DNA from: Pollenia angustigena
Lineage: Eukaryota > Arthropoda > Insecta > Diptera > Polleniidae
NCBI GenBank assembly: GCA_930367215.1
Contig: OV884058.1
Location: 169,428,478-169,492,477, forward strand
Reading direction: 5' to 3'
DNA length: 64,000 nt
Shown here in pieces: positions 19,501 to 28,490 of this stretch (its first letter is position 1; each line of letters opens with the position of its first letter). Position numbers and translations under genes: made by a program. Below the pieces are notes generated by a model. It ran no database searches, was not told the DNA's origin, and saw only the letters and a list, made by a program, of their open reading frames with translations.

Positions 19501-19892
19501 CGATAGACAGAGATGATTGAAATGTTTTTGTTATTTATACTTGCATTAATTTGTAATGCTTCGAATGATTTTGTGTTCAAAGAGAGTTGTGTATAATTGA
19601 GATTTGTATTGATAAATATAGCAATACCTCCACCTTTTCCTGCTCTATTGAGAAAGATAGAGTTGAAGCCTTGTATATTGTAGAAATTGTTTTCATTGTC
19701 TGTGATATTAGTTTCAACAAGAACTATAAATTTTATTTTGTTTATTATGTTATTTATACTAACGAGAAACGAAGTAAAATTCAGGCGTAAAGATCGAATA
19801 TTCATGTATATTAAGGACACGGGATAACTTAGAAATTCTTTATTAATATCTTCAAATAAGGAGATTGTTTGTTTATGATTTGTAGTGTTCAT
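16530..19892 (-). CDS. LINE-3 ORF2: endonuclease-reverse transcriptase
   Basis: A 1120-residue ORF2 protein with the same layout as LINE-1 ORF2 but clearly diverged. The endonuclease is at about residues 25-235 (MNIRSL, VETNI, VGDMNID, ISDHY). The reverse transcriptase at about 460-760 has NNYRPIALL, YIDFSKAFDTL, GVPQGSKLGP and FAYADDTAI. No RNase H domain is seen. The linker of about 150 residues is almost entirely Asn and Thr with Ser, longer and more repetitive than in LINE-1. The C-terminal basic tail (HAYNTRRRAQKRYK, then TLPSILNKLPTNIL) is conserved. The frame is open throughout. It starts 119 bp after the ORF1 stop. Conservation of the two ends across a freely varying Asn-rich linker argues that the tail is functional. 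Confidence 0.93.
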   Translation of the reverse strand: MNTTNHKQTISLFEDINKEFLSYPVSLIYMNIRSLRLNFTSFLVSINNIINKIKFIVLVETNITDNENNFYNIQGFNSIFLNRAGKGGGIAIFINTNLNYTQLSLNTKSFEALQINASINNKNISIISVYRPPDLKVTEFIKEIEDVITKSNNKQEIIIVGDMNIDIKKLNKTTTTYLDMLLSNGMQCMITESTREDPNKNTSTCIDHLFIKSNQTNTQTHANIITTKISDHYCLFCCLNKQENNKGRENCIMQGPQLNNFLVNKNIKRVNWNNLIKPNQNTNDLYNEINKSFCEIYKISNKNKTICKKRSANPWISEELIKLCNLRDKLHKKWRNNKNNKIIEFEYKRFRNLLNKTIITAKNNYYRQKFIENRNDMRVTWQIINELVGKKSKNIDQTLIKNFKNENMSKITNFFAQNLSNNVNKLIHNCDIKTLNITQTSQQISIYLSQTSEEEIYNILRALNAKKGPGIDNIRPMDLKYNAKIITPIITKLVNSSLESAIVPDILKTSIIRPVYKSGTTNDYNNYRPIALLSSVEKILEEIVARRLSNFLIKYKIINKNQYGFQKEKSINKLLGNFANHINECLSKNLHCLVLYIDFSKAFDTLSHKNLIKILERNGIRDTTLKWFKSYLELRTFHVKIKDRMSDKMTSQYGVPQGSKLGPILYIIYANEMLSTLRESTTFAYADDTAIIVANKNINTATQVMQCQLDIATKWCHDNGLIINASKTKIMHIKPRHLTETPIFIKFHNTECLHDQVLKPNSSHNEKCNANIELVPSYKYLGVYVDSNFKWKSQVENVKKKLRKSAYFLYHLSNCATYSVLRQVYFSLAESYIRHGIAAWGNATHCKALQKTQNRILKLLWNKHRTYANINTTTNNSSNSIQTYTPINNILIETGNYSYHSSNNTISNNNMNNANSVSNNNTNINTNISINNQHLNTNSTSIQNLNSGNTRNITNIYVNNNQQVNTYLTRISHSNNVNTNNNTTNLQVNTNNTTTQNMNNTTNISTNQLSNTNTTSTRHWNTGNIAKDLKVLNVKSLFYSTLANEFFNNKDYLHEIDHAYNTRRRAQKRYKIERFHNEYGRNTLRVTLPSILNKLPTNILNTKNKHIRKKLIKNFFISSQ

Positions 19893-20011
19893 GTTTTTAT
19901 TTAAATTTACTGAAAAGAAGTCTATGTGAAATAGCTTTTAAACTGATTTTTCTAATTTTAAACCGTTATTTTTGTTTTTTTTAATTAATTTATTGGTTCA
20001 TAAAACTTTAT

Positions 20012-21031
20012 TTAAATTGTTTCAGTTATGGATTCGATATCAGCTGCATTATTAATAACGATAGATGGACTGTTTTCATTTTTACGGGCGAATATACAGC
20101 CATTTCGAACCCAGACGAATTTCCACTTTTCTTCACGAGCTTTTGTTTTTGCTATCCATAACAAGTGCCTATTGTTGTAAGTCAGTTCATCATTAATATA
20201 AACGTACTTGTTGCTGCTATTGTTATCATCATCACTGCCATTTATGATATTTGCATCTACTCTGTGCCTTTTTATTTTACTCATGAGTTCCATCTTCTTG
20301 TTAAGAGAAGAAAACTCAACGATTATTTTGCTATCTTGTCTCTTAACCCGATATGCTTTATTTATATCGGGTTCGTTGACCTCGACATTTAGCGAAGCAG
20401 CAATTTTTTTTACAGCATCGAGAGCCGATATTTGTTTGTTTTCAATGTTTTTTATTTCAATATTTCTTACTATCATCTGTTGCTCCAATTTGTTTATACG
20501 TACATCCATGGCATTAATTTGTTTTTCTCTTAATTTGTCCTTTTCATGGAGTTCGCTTACTTGACCTACTAGAGTAGTTAATGTGGTTGAGATTGTTGTT
20601 AGTGCGGTTTGTATTTCTTCTTTTATTTGTAGATGTGATGCATTGACATTTATTGCTAAATTTTCTATTTGTGTTTTGATTTGTTTCATGTCGGATTTGA
20701 GTTCAGAGACATCAGTTTGAAATGAGCACAGTTTAGTATTGACAGAGGACAGTGACCTTTCGGTCTCTTCAATACTTTGATATTCACGCACTTCTGTTTG
20801 TTGGTTATTTTCGTTGAATACCACAGCCTGATACATGTTATTAGGAGATCTGCTCCTCGGCTTACACACATGGCACCTCCAGTTCACCTTTTTCTCTGTA
20901 GCCATAGTAGAGTATGTGAACTCAGAGAGGGGAGAGCACGTCGAAAAATGGTAATTGCAGTTGCAGCCGAAGCATTTTACATGTGTTGTTGTGGATATTA
21001 CTTTTTTACATTGGCTGCATATGGTACTCAT
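20012..21031 (-). CDS. LINE-3 ORF1: PHD-finger, coiled-coil, FP-like protein
   Basis: A 339-residue ORF1. The C4HC3 PHD-like finger is C5, C8 (CSQCKK), then KCFGC, H, C, and CHVC near residue 55, followed by KPRSRSPNNMYQAVVF, which is identical to LINE-1. The central part (about 85-190) is a predicted coiled coil (TKLCSFQTDVSELKSDMKQ). The C-terminal FP-like domain has INKAYRVKRQ, IIVEFSS, YINDELTYNNRHLLW and FVWVRNGCIFARK. The acidic insert after the finger is shorter than in LINE-1. The frame is open. The upstream leader of about 280 bp contains the DPE-like promoter. Confidence 0.9.
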   Translation of the reverse strand: MSTICSQCKKVISTTTHVKCFGCNCNYHFSTCSPLSEFTYSTMATEKKVNWRCHVCKPRSRSPNNMYQAVVFNENNQQTEVREYQSIEETERSLSSVNTKLCSFQTDVSELKSDMKQIKTQIENLAINVNASHLQIKEEIQTALTTISTTLTTLVGQVSELHEKDKLREKQINAMDVRINKLEQQMIVRNIEIKNIENKQISALDAVKKIAASLNVEVNEPDINKAYRVKRQDSKIIVEFSSLNKKMELMSKIKRHRVDANIINGSDDDNNSSNKYVYINDELTYNNRHLLWIAKTKAREEKWKFVWVRNGCIFARKNENSPSIVINNAADIESITETI

Positions 21032-21274
21032 TTTTATTGATTTGTTGTTTTTTGTTTGTTATAGATTTTAATTTTACTTATTGATTTTAAGTTTTGACTT
21101 ATACGTTTGGGTTTTAATTTTTGTTTCGTTAGATTAACTATCACCAATTATTATTTTTTATTATTTTTTATAAGCAACACTTATGTTTTATTTTTTGCTA
21201 TATATGTAATTCTTTTCTTTGAATTTTATCTCACTTTTGAGGGAAAAATTGAGCTTGAACACGAGCACAATGAA

Positions 21275-21311
21275 AAACACGTCCGTTCGCAATGAGTAAA
21301 AGATGCTAGAT
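21275..21311 (-). promoter_or_regulatory. LINE-3 5' end with downstream promoter element
   Basis: On the minus strand, GCGAACGGACGTGTTTT matches LINE-2's GCAAACGGACGTGTTTT. GGACGT (21284-21279) falls at +28 to +33 if transcription starts at 21311, which is within a base of the satellite boundary found independently from the higher-order repeat. The sequence between start and DPE is otherwise different in the two subfamilies. Confidence 0.65.
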
Positions 21312-21780
21312 CTAGTTCAGTTCTATTTCAGTTCTAGTTCAGTTCTAGTTCAGTTCTAGTTCAGTTCTAGTTCAGTTCTAGTTCAGTTATAGTTCAGTTC
21401 TAGTTCAGTTCTAGTTCAGTTCTAGTTCAGTTCTAGTTCAGTTCTAGTTCAGTTCTAGTTCAGTTCTAGTTCAGTTCTAGTTCAGTTCTAGTTCAGTTCT
21501 AGTTCAGTTCTAGTTCAGTTCTAGTTCAGTTCTAGTTCAGTTCTAGTTCAGTTCTAGTTCAGTTCTAGTTCAGTTCTAGTTCAGTTCTAGTTCAGTTCTA
21601 GTTCAGTTCTAGTTCAGTTCTAGTTCAGTTCTAGTTCAGTACTAGTTCAGTTCTAGTTCAGTTCTAGTTCAGTTCTAGTTCAGTTCTAGTTCAGTTCTAG
21701 TTCAGTTCTAGTTCAGTTCTAGTTCAGTTCTAGTTCAGTTCTAGTTCAGTTCTAGTTCAGTTCAGTTCTAGTTCAGTTCT
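21311..21780. repeat. 11-bp satellite array, right block
   Basis: Continuation of the GTTCTAGTTCA array to 21780, ending in a short A run at 21781-21793. It carries the TTCTATTTCAG variant unit at 21320, which matches 15535 of the middle block. After it the window leaves satellite for dispersed repeats. Confidence 0.96.
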
Positions 21781-21837
21781 AAAAAAAAAAAAAGTTTTGC
21801 TAAAAAATTTTGTTAAAAAGATAAAAAAAATTATTTG

Positions 21838-22386
21838 TTTTACCCACACCACAAGAGGAGAGGATATTATGCGTCTGTGCTGATGTTTGTAACACCTCAA
21901 AATATTAGCCCTAGTCTCACCTTTTAGTATAACGATCGACTCAGAATCTAACGACCTCCGACCGGCTGATAGGCTGGCAGGCTGGCAAGCTAGGCAGCTG
22001 TTCACGTAAAACTTGTGCACAAAGTAAATTTCTTAGTTTTGGAGATAACGTGATAGGTTTTATTTGTCACAAGAGTCAAGCCTATTTAAAATGGTGCGAA
22101 TAGTTCCCTTATTTCACAGTCCATGTTTGACCATAGCTCGCATACAAATACTTCTCCCGAAAAAAGCCAAATGCCTGAATTGCCATAACTACCTAAAACT
22201 AACGATGAAGATAGCAAGATGCCTATTCATAAACTCCGTTTAAGGCAAACAAATCTGATATATTTAGATGAAGATATCTAAATAATATTTGGCACGGGAA
22301 ACACTCTGAAAAATTTGTTTTTAAATACTGTTGTGTAGGGAGTTATATGGTCGGGATTGACCGATTATAATTTCTTACTTGTTTTT
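21838..22386 (+). repeat. Dispersed repeat A, copy 1
   Basis: Starts TACCCACACCACAA and ends near TATGGTCGGGATTGACCG followed by TTTCTTACTTGTTTTT. Internal landmarks (GTATAACGATCGACTCAGAATC, GGCTGGCAGGCTGGC) are shared with the copies at 37293-37855 and 60538-61250. Its short open frames are chance. The family is non-coding and of unknown type. Confidence 0.8.
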
Positions 22387-22854
22387 ATGTTCCAGTAATA
22401 ACAAACAACATTAGGAAAACATGCTGTTTTAATAAATATATAAAACAATCGTTTAATTAGTAACGGACGTGTAGTTAATTAGCCACAAGATGATTCCTCA
22501 ACCATGCGCAGGCTGCACGTGACACACAGACATGTCTAAACGATTTCTGATTACTTGTGTAATGTAATACAAAAAAAAATCCGACTATAAAAAGGAATTA
22601 ATAAATATATAAAAGGTAAAATCTTAAAGGATTATAATTATATAGCAAGTAACTCCGACCATAGGTTGTATAAAACAACTTAAACAATAACAAAAAAAAA
22701 AAAAAAATACTTAAATATTAGTCGCTTAATTACACTATGCTACATAGGAAACAAGCAAAACCTTTTAGAAGCAATTTTTCGTTGCTGGAGTTTAAAGATT
22801 ACGGAAAAGTTTTTAACAATTTCATTAAGTTACACCACAATAATGCAGAGGGTA
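22387..22854. other. No feature recognised
   Basis: AT-rich sequence without a supported gene. An A run lies near 22690. Confidence 0.6.
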
Positions 22855-23180
22855 TTAGGCGTATGTATGTAACACTAAAAAATTATTGTGCTGGACCTTC
22901 TTTTTAGTATACCGATTTACTAAGAATCACTTTCGAAGTCGATCTAACGATGTCTGTCCGTCCGGCTGGATGTCTAATTGTCGTTCCATGTAACCTTTTG
23001 CACAAACTACAGGTCTTAATTTTTAATACAATTTGATGAAATTTGATATAAAGGTTTCAGTTGCCATAAGGAGGGAGCCTAACGAAAACAGTATGAATCG
23101 GTCAATAATTAAATATTGCCTCCATACAAACTTCCTTTCAGAATCGTCCCACACAAAAACGTCTCCCGGAAAAAGCGTTT
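22855..23180 (+). repeat. Dispersed repeat A, diverged fragment
   Basis: GAGGGTATTAGGCGTATGTATGTAAC, TACCGATTTACTAAGAATCACTTTC and GTCCGTCCGGCTGG match repeat A in order, with more divergence than the other copies. The 5' start is missing. Confidence 0.7.
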
Positions 23181-23200
23181 AATACCATCCTATTATATAA

Positions 23201-23420
23201 ATGGTGGTGAAATTTTAAAGGCCGATGTTGAATGTGAACCACACCTAAACGTCAAGTTTTTTTTCTGTATTTCATTTGACATTTCCCAATTTCAGACAAA
23301 CTCAATTTGAACCATGGAAATATACCAATTGAGCAACGCGTTAAAGTTATTCAGGCTTCTTATGAAAATGGGCGTTCAAATCAAAATTAATATCGTGCAC
23401 TTCGTGATTTGTTCGTTCAA
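23201..23420 (+). pseudogene. Mariner-like transposon 5' fragment
   Basis: GGTGGTGAAATTTTAAAGGCCGATGTTGA at 23201 matches the end of the mariner-like element at 43502. About 100 bp in, the frame reads IEQRVKVIQASYENGRSNQN, a stop, then YRALRDL: the helix-turn-helix N-terminus of the same transposase family (TNQQRVKVIQTYYENGRSNQN in the 43.5 kb copy). Only the first 45 or so codons remain and the frame is broken by a stop. The rest of the element is absent. Confidence 0.7.
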
Positions 23421-23680
23421 TTTATATTGACATACAAATTGGTGACAATAACTTTTACGATAGCTTCTTTGTCATGACAGAATGTTGTTCTGGTAGGTCC
23501 AAAATTACCCACGTATCGCATATAAACCTTCTTTCTCAACTAGATTAAAGGTGACTAAATCTCATATTGATAAGGATATCTTAATAATATTTTCCACAAA
23601 AAACTTTTACATGAGCCTTACTAATTGTTTGTTAACACTAGGGGTTTTAAGCGCGTTTAAGCATCTTGAACGCGATTAAT

Positions 23681-23794
23681 GGCCATTTTCACCAGGTTCG
23701 GTTATAATAAACCATCGGTTATAGCTGTCAAAACATATTGGTAACCGGAACTTTAATTGAAAGTTAGTTTTAACCGAACTTGGTGAAAATGGCC
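23681..23794. repeat. Short palindromic MITE (GGCCATTTTCACC ends)
   Basis: GGCCATTTTCACCAGGTTCGGTTA is mirrored by TAACCGAACTTGGTGAAAATGGCC, giving a 114-bp element with arms of over 20 bp. It is non-coding. Confidence 0.7.
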
Positions 23795-24622
23795 GTAAGA
23801 GTTTTATCGTAGGGTTTTTAATAATAAGACACAAAGCGATTTAATTTTATTAATTAAATCTGTAAAAGTTCATATTATATTTAATACAATTTATTATTTT
23901 AAAGTCTTAACTAGATGCATTAACGACCAATTGTAAATTCACAACTAACTGATAAGTATTGTATTTTGACTTTTTATACCCCTTTAGAAAATAAGGAACG
24001 GTAATAAATACCGATCAAGGCTCATTGAAAAGGTCTGCGTAAGAAGCCTGATGATCATTGTTTTCGTTCTTTTGGGCTTTCAAAAGTTGTTTACATACAT
24101 ACATGTTTTTTCCTTTTACTTTGTATATGTGGTAGTAAGTTTTTGACAGCTTAAAAGAAAAAGTTTTTTGTTTTTGTACAAGTAAGCAGACCTGATAGAT
24201 GGGCCTTGATACCGATCATCATGATCATGCATGCTTAGTTATTACGATAGTGATAAACAAACAAGTGCATGGCAACGAAAAAATGTCATAGACAAATAGA
24301 CAAAACAATAATGAACATGCACAATCATGTTTACTTAATTTAATATACGCTGTATGTATGTACAAAGTAAGTAAACAACATTGCGCATGCCTGATACATA
24401 CATACATACATATATTATTATATCAGTTAGCGACAATAAAGATAAAAACGAAATTGAGCAAGCACAATCATTATTACTTATTTTGTATACATATGTATGT
24501 ATGTATATGCATTATGCGTTTATATGTAAGTAAGTAGACAATATTGTGCATGTTTGATCTATTTGCATCTGCTAGTGACAAAACAAAATTGGGGATGCAG
24601 ATGTATGTATGTATGTATATTA
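23795..24622. other. No gene; microsatellites
   Basis: AT-rich DNA with CATA/TATG repeats (around 24395-24415, 24490-24515 and 24600-24620). No open frame with any recognisable content. Confidence 0.6.
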
Positions 24623-24883
24623 GGGCGGGTCGATTTTGGTTTTTGAAAATCGTATAGCAAAAACGTAATCTACATAAAATTCTAAGAAAATACCCCGAAA
24701 AAATTTTTTATTAATTAAAAAAAATGTTCACCCAAGTAAAAAAATTTTCAAGTCGAGAGGCGCGGATTAGGATTTTATTTTAGACCCATGGCTTCTTCGC
24801 AGAATTTTCTTAGAATTTTATGTAGATTACGTTTTTGCTATACGATTTTTAACTTTTTTTGATCCATACAAATGGACCCGCCC
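24623..24883. mobile_element. MITE with GGGCGGGTCGATTTT ends, copy 2
   Basis: Second copy of the element at 4816-5217, flanked by TA at 24621 and 24884. The right half (GTCGAGAGGCGCGGATTAGG to the end) is nearly identical to copy 1; the left half is shorter. Confidence 0.8.
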
Positions 24884-26294
24884 TAATGTATATATAGTAC
24901 ATGTAGGAATGTTAAAAATACATATGTATAGGCTTACGTACTAGAATTAAAGTGAGGGTATTTATGTATACTGCATAAGTTAATATTCTTATGCAGAAGT
25001 GATAATGGAAACGATTTATAGACGGGCGGAAAGTACAGGTAGACTACTCGCAAATATTATACTCGTTTTTTTTTAAGCCGGCAACACTATCAAAATATAC
25101 ATAATTTGGCAACGCTGTTAATAGCTGTCAACAATTGTTTGGTTGTAAAATTTATGTTAAGTGGAAAAAAAAATTGTGTCCGAATTTTTTTCAAACAAAC
25201 GCTTGTCTGAAAAGTTTTTTAATTTCTATAAATTTGTTTACTTATTCAATCAATATTTTTGTTTGATTTTTATTTAACCAACAAAAATATGGACAACTCT
25301 TCAAAAATATAATAAACGCGTTGTTGGTGTCAAGTTTTCATAATTTTGTATGAAATATTTAACGCTCTTTAATGTTGTCGTCTTTTTGCATTTTTTTATT
25401 TGATCGTAAGCAACACTTCTTAATGTGAAATATAAGAACAACAACAAAAAACACACACAGTCTATTTTTGGAAGCTTTAAAAAAGTGCAACTATAAGAAA
25501 AACAATAGCAGAAACAACATTATAAGAAACAAAATCCCGTATTCAATTTTTTAAAACTGTTTGGTTAAATACATCAAATACAAAAATAGAATGATGACGA
25601 AAAACATATCGAGTCGGTCTGCTGCCGTTTTTGGTTACATTTCTTCTTTAGCAAAGGAAAGGATACAGCAACAGAGAGTGATAAAGAAAAACATTGTGTT
25701 GTGTGTATTAAGGCCCAAATACACTTGTCAAATGCTTGTCCAGCCGGCGAATTCATCGTGTACGTGTGCTTCACGAATTATTCGCCGTCATATCTAAATT
25801 ATTTGATTTTCCATCCAGCATCGTCGGTGTGACACATACAAACATATTTTCACTAATACTACCACAATGTTTGATGAGTATTTTGATCAATTATTTGGGC
25901 CTTAAATAAGACTTCGTTCAAAAATTATTCCAACAAAAAAATGTGTCCCAAAGTTAGCCGGCGGCTCTGCTCTGCCGTCATCTTCTCATACAGTGCTTAC
26001 TTGTGTGCGCGTCATTGCTTGTGCAAAAACTTTTTTTTTTTTTTGATTTTGAAATTTAGTATATGAATTTCAGTAAACTCTTTGTTTGGTTCAGTTAAAT
26101 TATTTGTTTGAAAAAATCAGTGTTCTTTTCAATAAACAAAATGCAAATAAATTGTTTGAATATGTAAATTTGTTTATAGGACCGATTTCAGACAAAAAAT
26201 TGTTTGATTCTACAAATTTTTTTTTTGAATTTGAAAAATAATTTTTTCTGTGTATGAAAGTTTTTACAACAGATTAATTATCAAATTATATTGA
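24884..26294. other. No gene recognised upstream of the DUF4806-type pseudogene
   Basis: AT-rich with several TGTTTG/CAAACA stretches. The 78-codon open frame at 25561-25797 shows no recognised domain, and its ATGATGACGAAAA segment recurs at about 35954, so it belongs to a repeat. A 5' exon of the pseudogene could lie here but none could be identified. Confidence 0.5.
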
Positions 26295-28490
26295 ACGCTT
26301 GAACAACAACAACAAACGCAACAGCAAAATATAAAAATATGCGAGATCATTGCCGAACATAAAGTGCTGCTGAATCAACTTGTGGATAAAAACAAGGCCA
26401 TCGACACATTTATGCAGATTTTCCCTTTAACTTCAGAGAGCCAACTTCATGAGCTTGACACTCTACTTACAAGCCAGAAGGATTTGTATGTAAGTAATTA
26501 TCACATTATAGAGAATATAAACTTTAATATAACCTAAACTGTTGTAGGTTCGCTACATAAAATTGCTGATAAAAGGCGATATATGCAAAAATCTTGGCAA
26601 AATTCTTGGTCGAGAAATTGTTATGTTCTTTAACGTTGAAGGTGTTCAGGGTAGAAAGAGGTTGAAAGTTTTTAAAATGTGTACGATGCTATAACCGGTA
26701 TGTCTATGTTAAAATAGCTTCCAATAGACTTTCGTTGACTGCATATTTGTTTTTTTAGATGCAATATCTGATGAACGACCAGAAGAAAAACAAGTAAGAG
26801 TGCTATATTCGGCTGTGCCGAATCTTATATACCCTTCACCATTGTGCGAGCAGAATACAGAGCAACTAGACAAAAACTAAATAATTTTTACATATACATA
26901 CATATTTGCAATACCTCAAACTTCATTTTAAATAAAATTTAAAAAGCGAAAACTGGTAAATATTTTTTTAAATCTTTTTTAGAACATAAAAAAAAATAAA
27001 AATATTAAAAAAAAAAATTTCTTTTTAAAAAACCAAGAATCGAACCGGGAACAAACCCCCTAGACAACTGAACCATGAAGGAACGTTAATCGAATATCAT
27101 TAAAATGAAATATGACTGTTCACAAAATTCAACAAAGTTTTGTTGTAATTACTACTGATGTTTTTGTTCACCACAAAGTTGGGAAATATATTCACCAAAA
27201 TAGTTTGCGCCATGTATGTGTGTTTGTTTGTTTTCTTTTATCTTTTTTGGCGAGTTTTTAAGTAGCAAAAAACACAAAAATTCCTAGTTTCTATTTGTAA
27301 AAATATTTTCGTTAAATAGATGAAATAATAAAGAAGGGTGATAACGAAAATCATATTGGGCATTATGCTAGTATATGTAAGCATTTGGGGGGGGGGGGGT
27401 GTAGAGGGACATCACATGGTTAAATCAAGTTCTCTCCTCATAAGGTCCCAGAATATATATACTTTATGGGGTCTAAAATCAATATTGTGGAAATTACAAA
27501 CGTTATGACAAACTTATATATACCATTTTCCACCTGAGGTGATGGGTATAAAAAGAGTAATTTTTGGGATTTCAGTATTTTGATTATAACTCAGCCATTT
27601 TTTAACCGATTTGACAGATTTATATACCGACGTGTTTAAGAAGAAATTTGCCAGTTAGTTGGGTTATAAAACTTGGACTCGGGGAGATCTATGGTTCCCG
27701 AAAGTTGGGTATTAAAAAAAAAAAATTTTAATTTTGGTCATAACTTTTTTGTATCTGAACCGATTTTCCCGAATTTTTATAAAATATGTTCTACTAAAAA
27801 TATTTTGATATATAAGTCATATCCATAGGACATATGGCAGCCCTTAAATTTAGGTTTTTATAAAATTTTTAATTTTTTTTGTACGGGAGGTACCACGCCC
27901 ACTTCTCCAATCCCGCCCACATTTTGTAGGATGGTGTGTATTGGCAACCTAAATGTGTGTACCTTATTTGGAAACTTTGGCTCTTGCCGTTCTCAAGATA
28001 TACAGAAATTAAAAAAATACAACAACAAGGGATTTTTGGAAAAATTTAGAGGTAGTCGTGGTTTTTTGCTCATATCTACGTAATTTTTGGACCGATCTGG
28101 CTGAATTTCAATAGGAAGAAATGGTGGACTGTATGTAACATAAATGTAAAACAACCTAGCCGCTATCATGTCTAGATTATCCGGAAAACATATATCAAAC
28201 GTAAGACGGACAGACGGACAGACGGTCAGACGGACAGACGGACATCGTTAAATCAAGTTCTCTCCTCATAAGGTCCCAGAATATATATACTTTATGGGGT
28301 CTAAAATCAATATTGTGGAAATTACAAACGTTATGACAAACTTATATAAACCCTTTTCCACTTGAGGTGAAGGGTATAATTAAGAGCCGCACTCCACCAC
28401 GAAAAGAATAAAAACCACAAACTAAAGAGCAAGCAAAAGGCCAAAGAAAGTCGCGCTCAGTTAAGTGCGGATGATCCTGAAAAGCCGTAA
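26295..28490 (+). pseudogene. DUF4806-type gene, three exons, frameshifted and split by repeat B
   Basis: Exon 1 (open from 26295 to 26489) ends with a segment reading MQIFPLTSESQLHELDTLL, typical of the start of the DUF4806 domain of insect proteins. A 58-bp intron (GTAAGT...TTGTAG, 26490-26547) leads to exon 2 (26548-26697): VRYIKLLIKGDICKNLGKIL, then a GRKR segment. A single missing base in an A run near 26677 shifts the frame; in the corrected frame exon 2 ends VYDAIT before GTATGT. A second intron (26698-26758) leads to exon 3 (DAISDERPEEKQ), which is interrupted at 26801 by repeat B and resumes at 28387 with a lysine-rich tail (AALHHEKNKNHKLK) to the stop at 28488-28490. No start codon is visible upstream. 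DUF4806 has no established function; copies are common in insect genomes. The family call is from memory of the domain. Confidence 0.7.
26801..28380. mobile_element. Repeat B, 1.58 kb, inserted in pseudogene exon
   Basis: It begins TGCTATATTCGGCTGTGCCG and ends GGTGAAGGGTATAAT, flanked by TAAGAG on both sides (26795-26800 and 28381-28386), a 6-bp duplication. TATACCCTTCACC near the start mirrors GGTGAAGGGTATA near the end. A segment of about 120 bp (CTCTCCTCATAAGGTCCCAG ...) occurs twice, near 27431 and 28258, so the element may be a fusion of two copies. At 27035-27085 the minus strand has TGGTTCAGTTGTC and GGTTCGATTC, tRNA-promoter-like boxes but too closely spaced (29 bp). A G10 run at 27391. 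No protein. Confidence 0.75.

Larger units (their letters stand above)
16257..21310 (-). mobile_element. LINE-3: full-length CR1-type element, second subfamily
   Basis: A minus-strand element with a 5' end at about 21310, intact ORF1 and ORF2, and a 3' tail with two A runs separated by 47 bp of foreign sequence. Satellite flanks both sides. Compared with the higher-order copy (16256 corresponds to 15497, 21311 to 15526), about 28 bp of satellite is missing at the insertion, either a short target deletion or a difference in unit number. Both ORFs are open, so it could be, or recently was, active. Confidence 0.92.

Noticed and set aside
1..21780. Regular short repeats resembling a CRISPR array
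   Set aside because: The repeats are uninterrupted 11-bp tandem units without spacers in a eukaryotic context: satellite DNA.
27035..27085. tRNA gene or SINE on the minus strand within repeat B
   Set aside because: A- and B-box-like motifs are present but only 29 bp apart and no cloverleaf could be drawn; kept only as a remark under repeat B.
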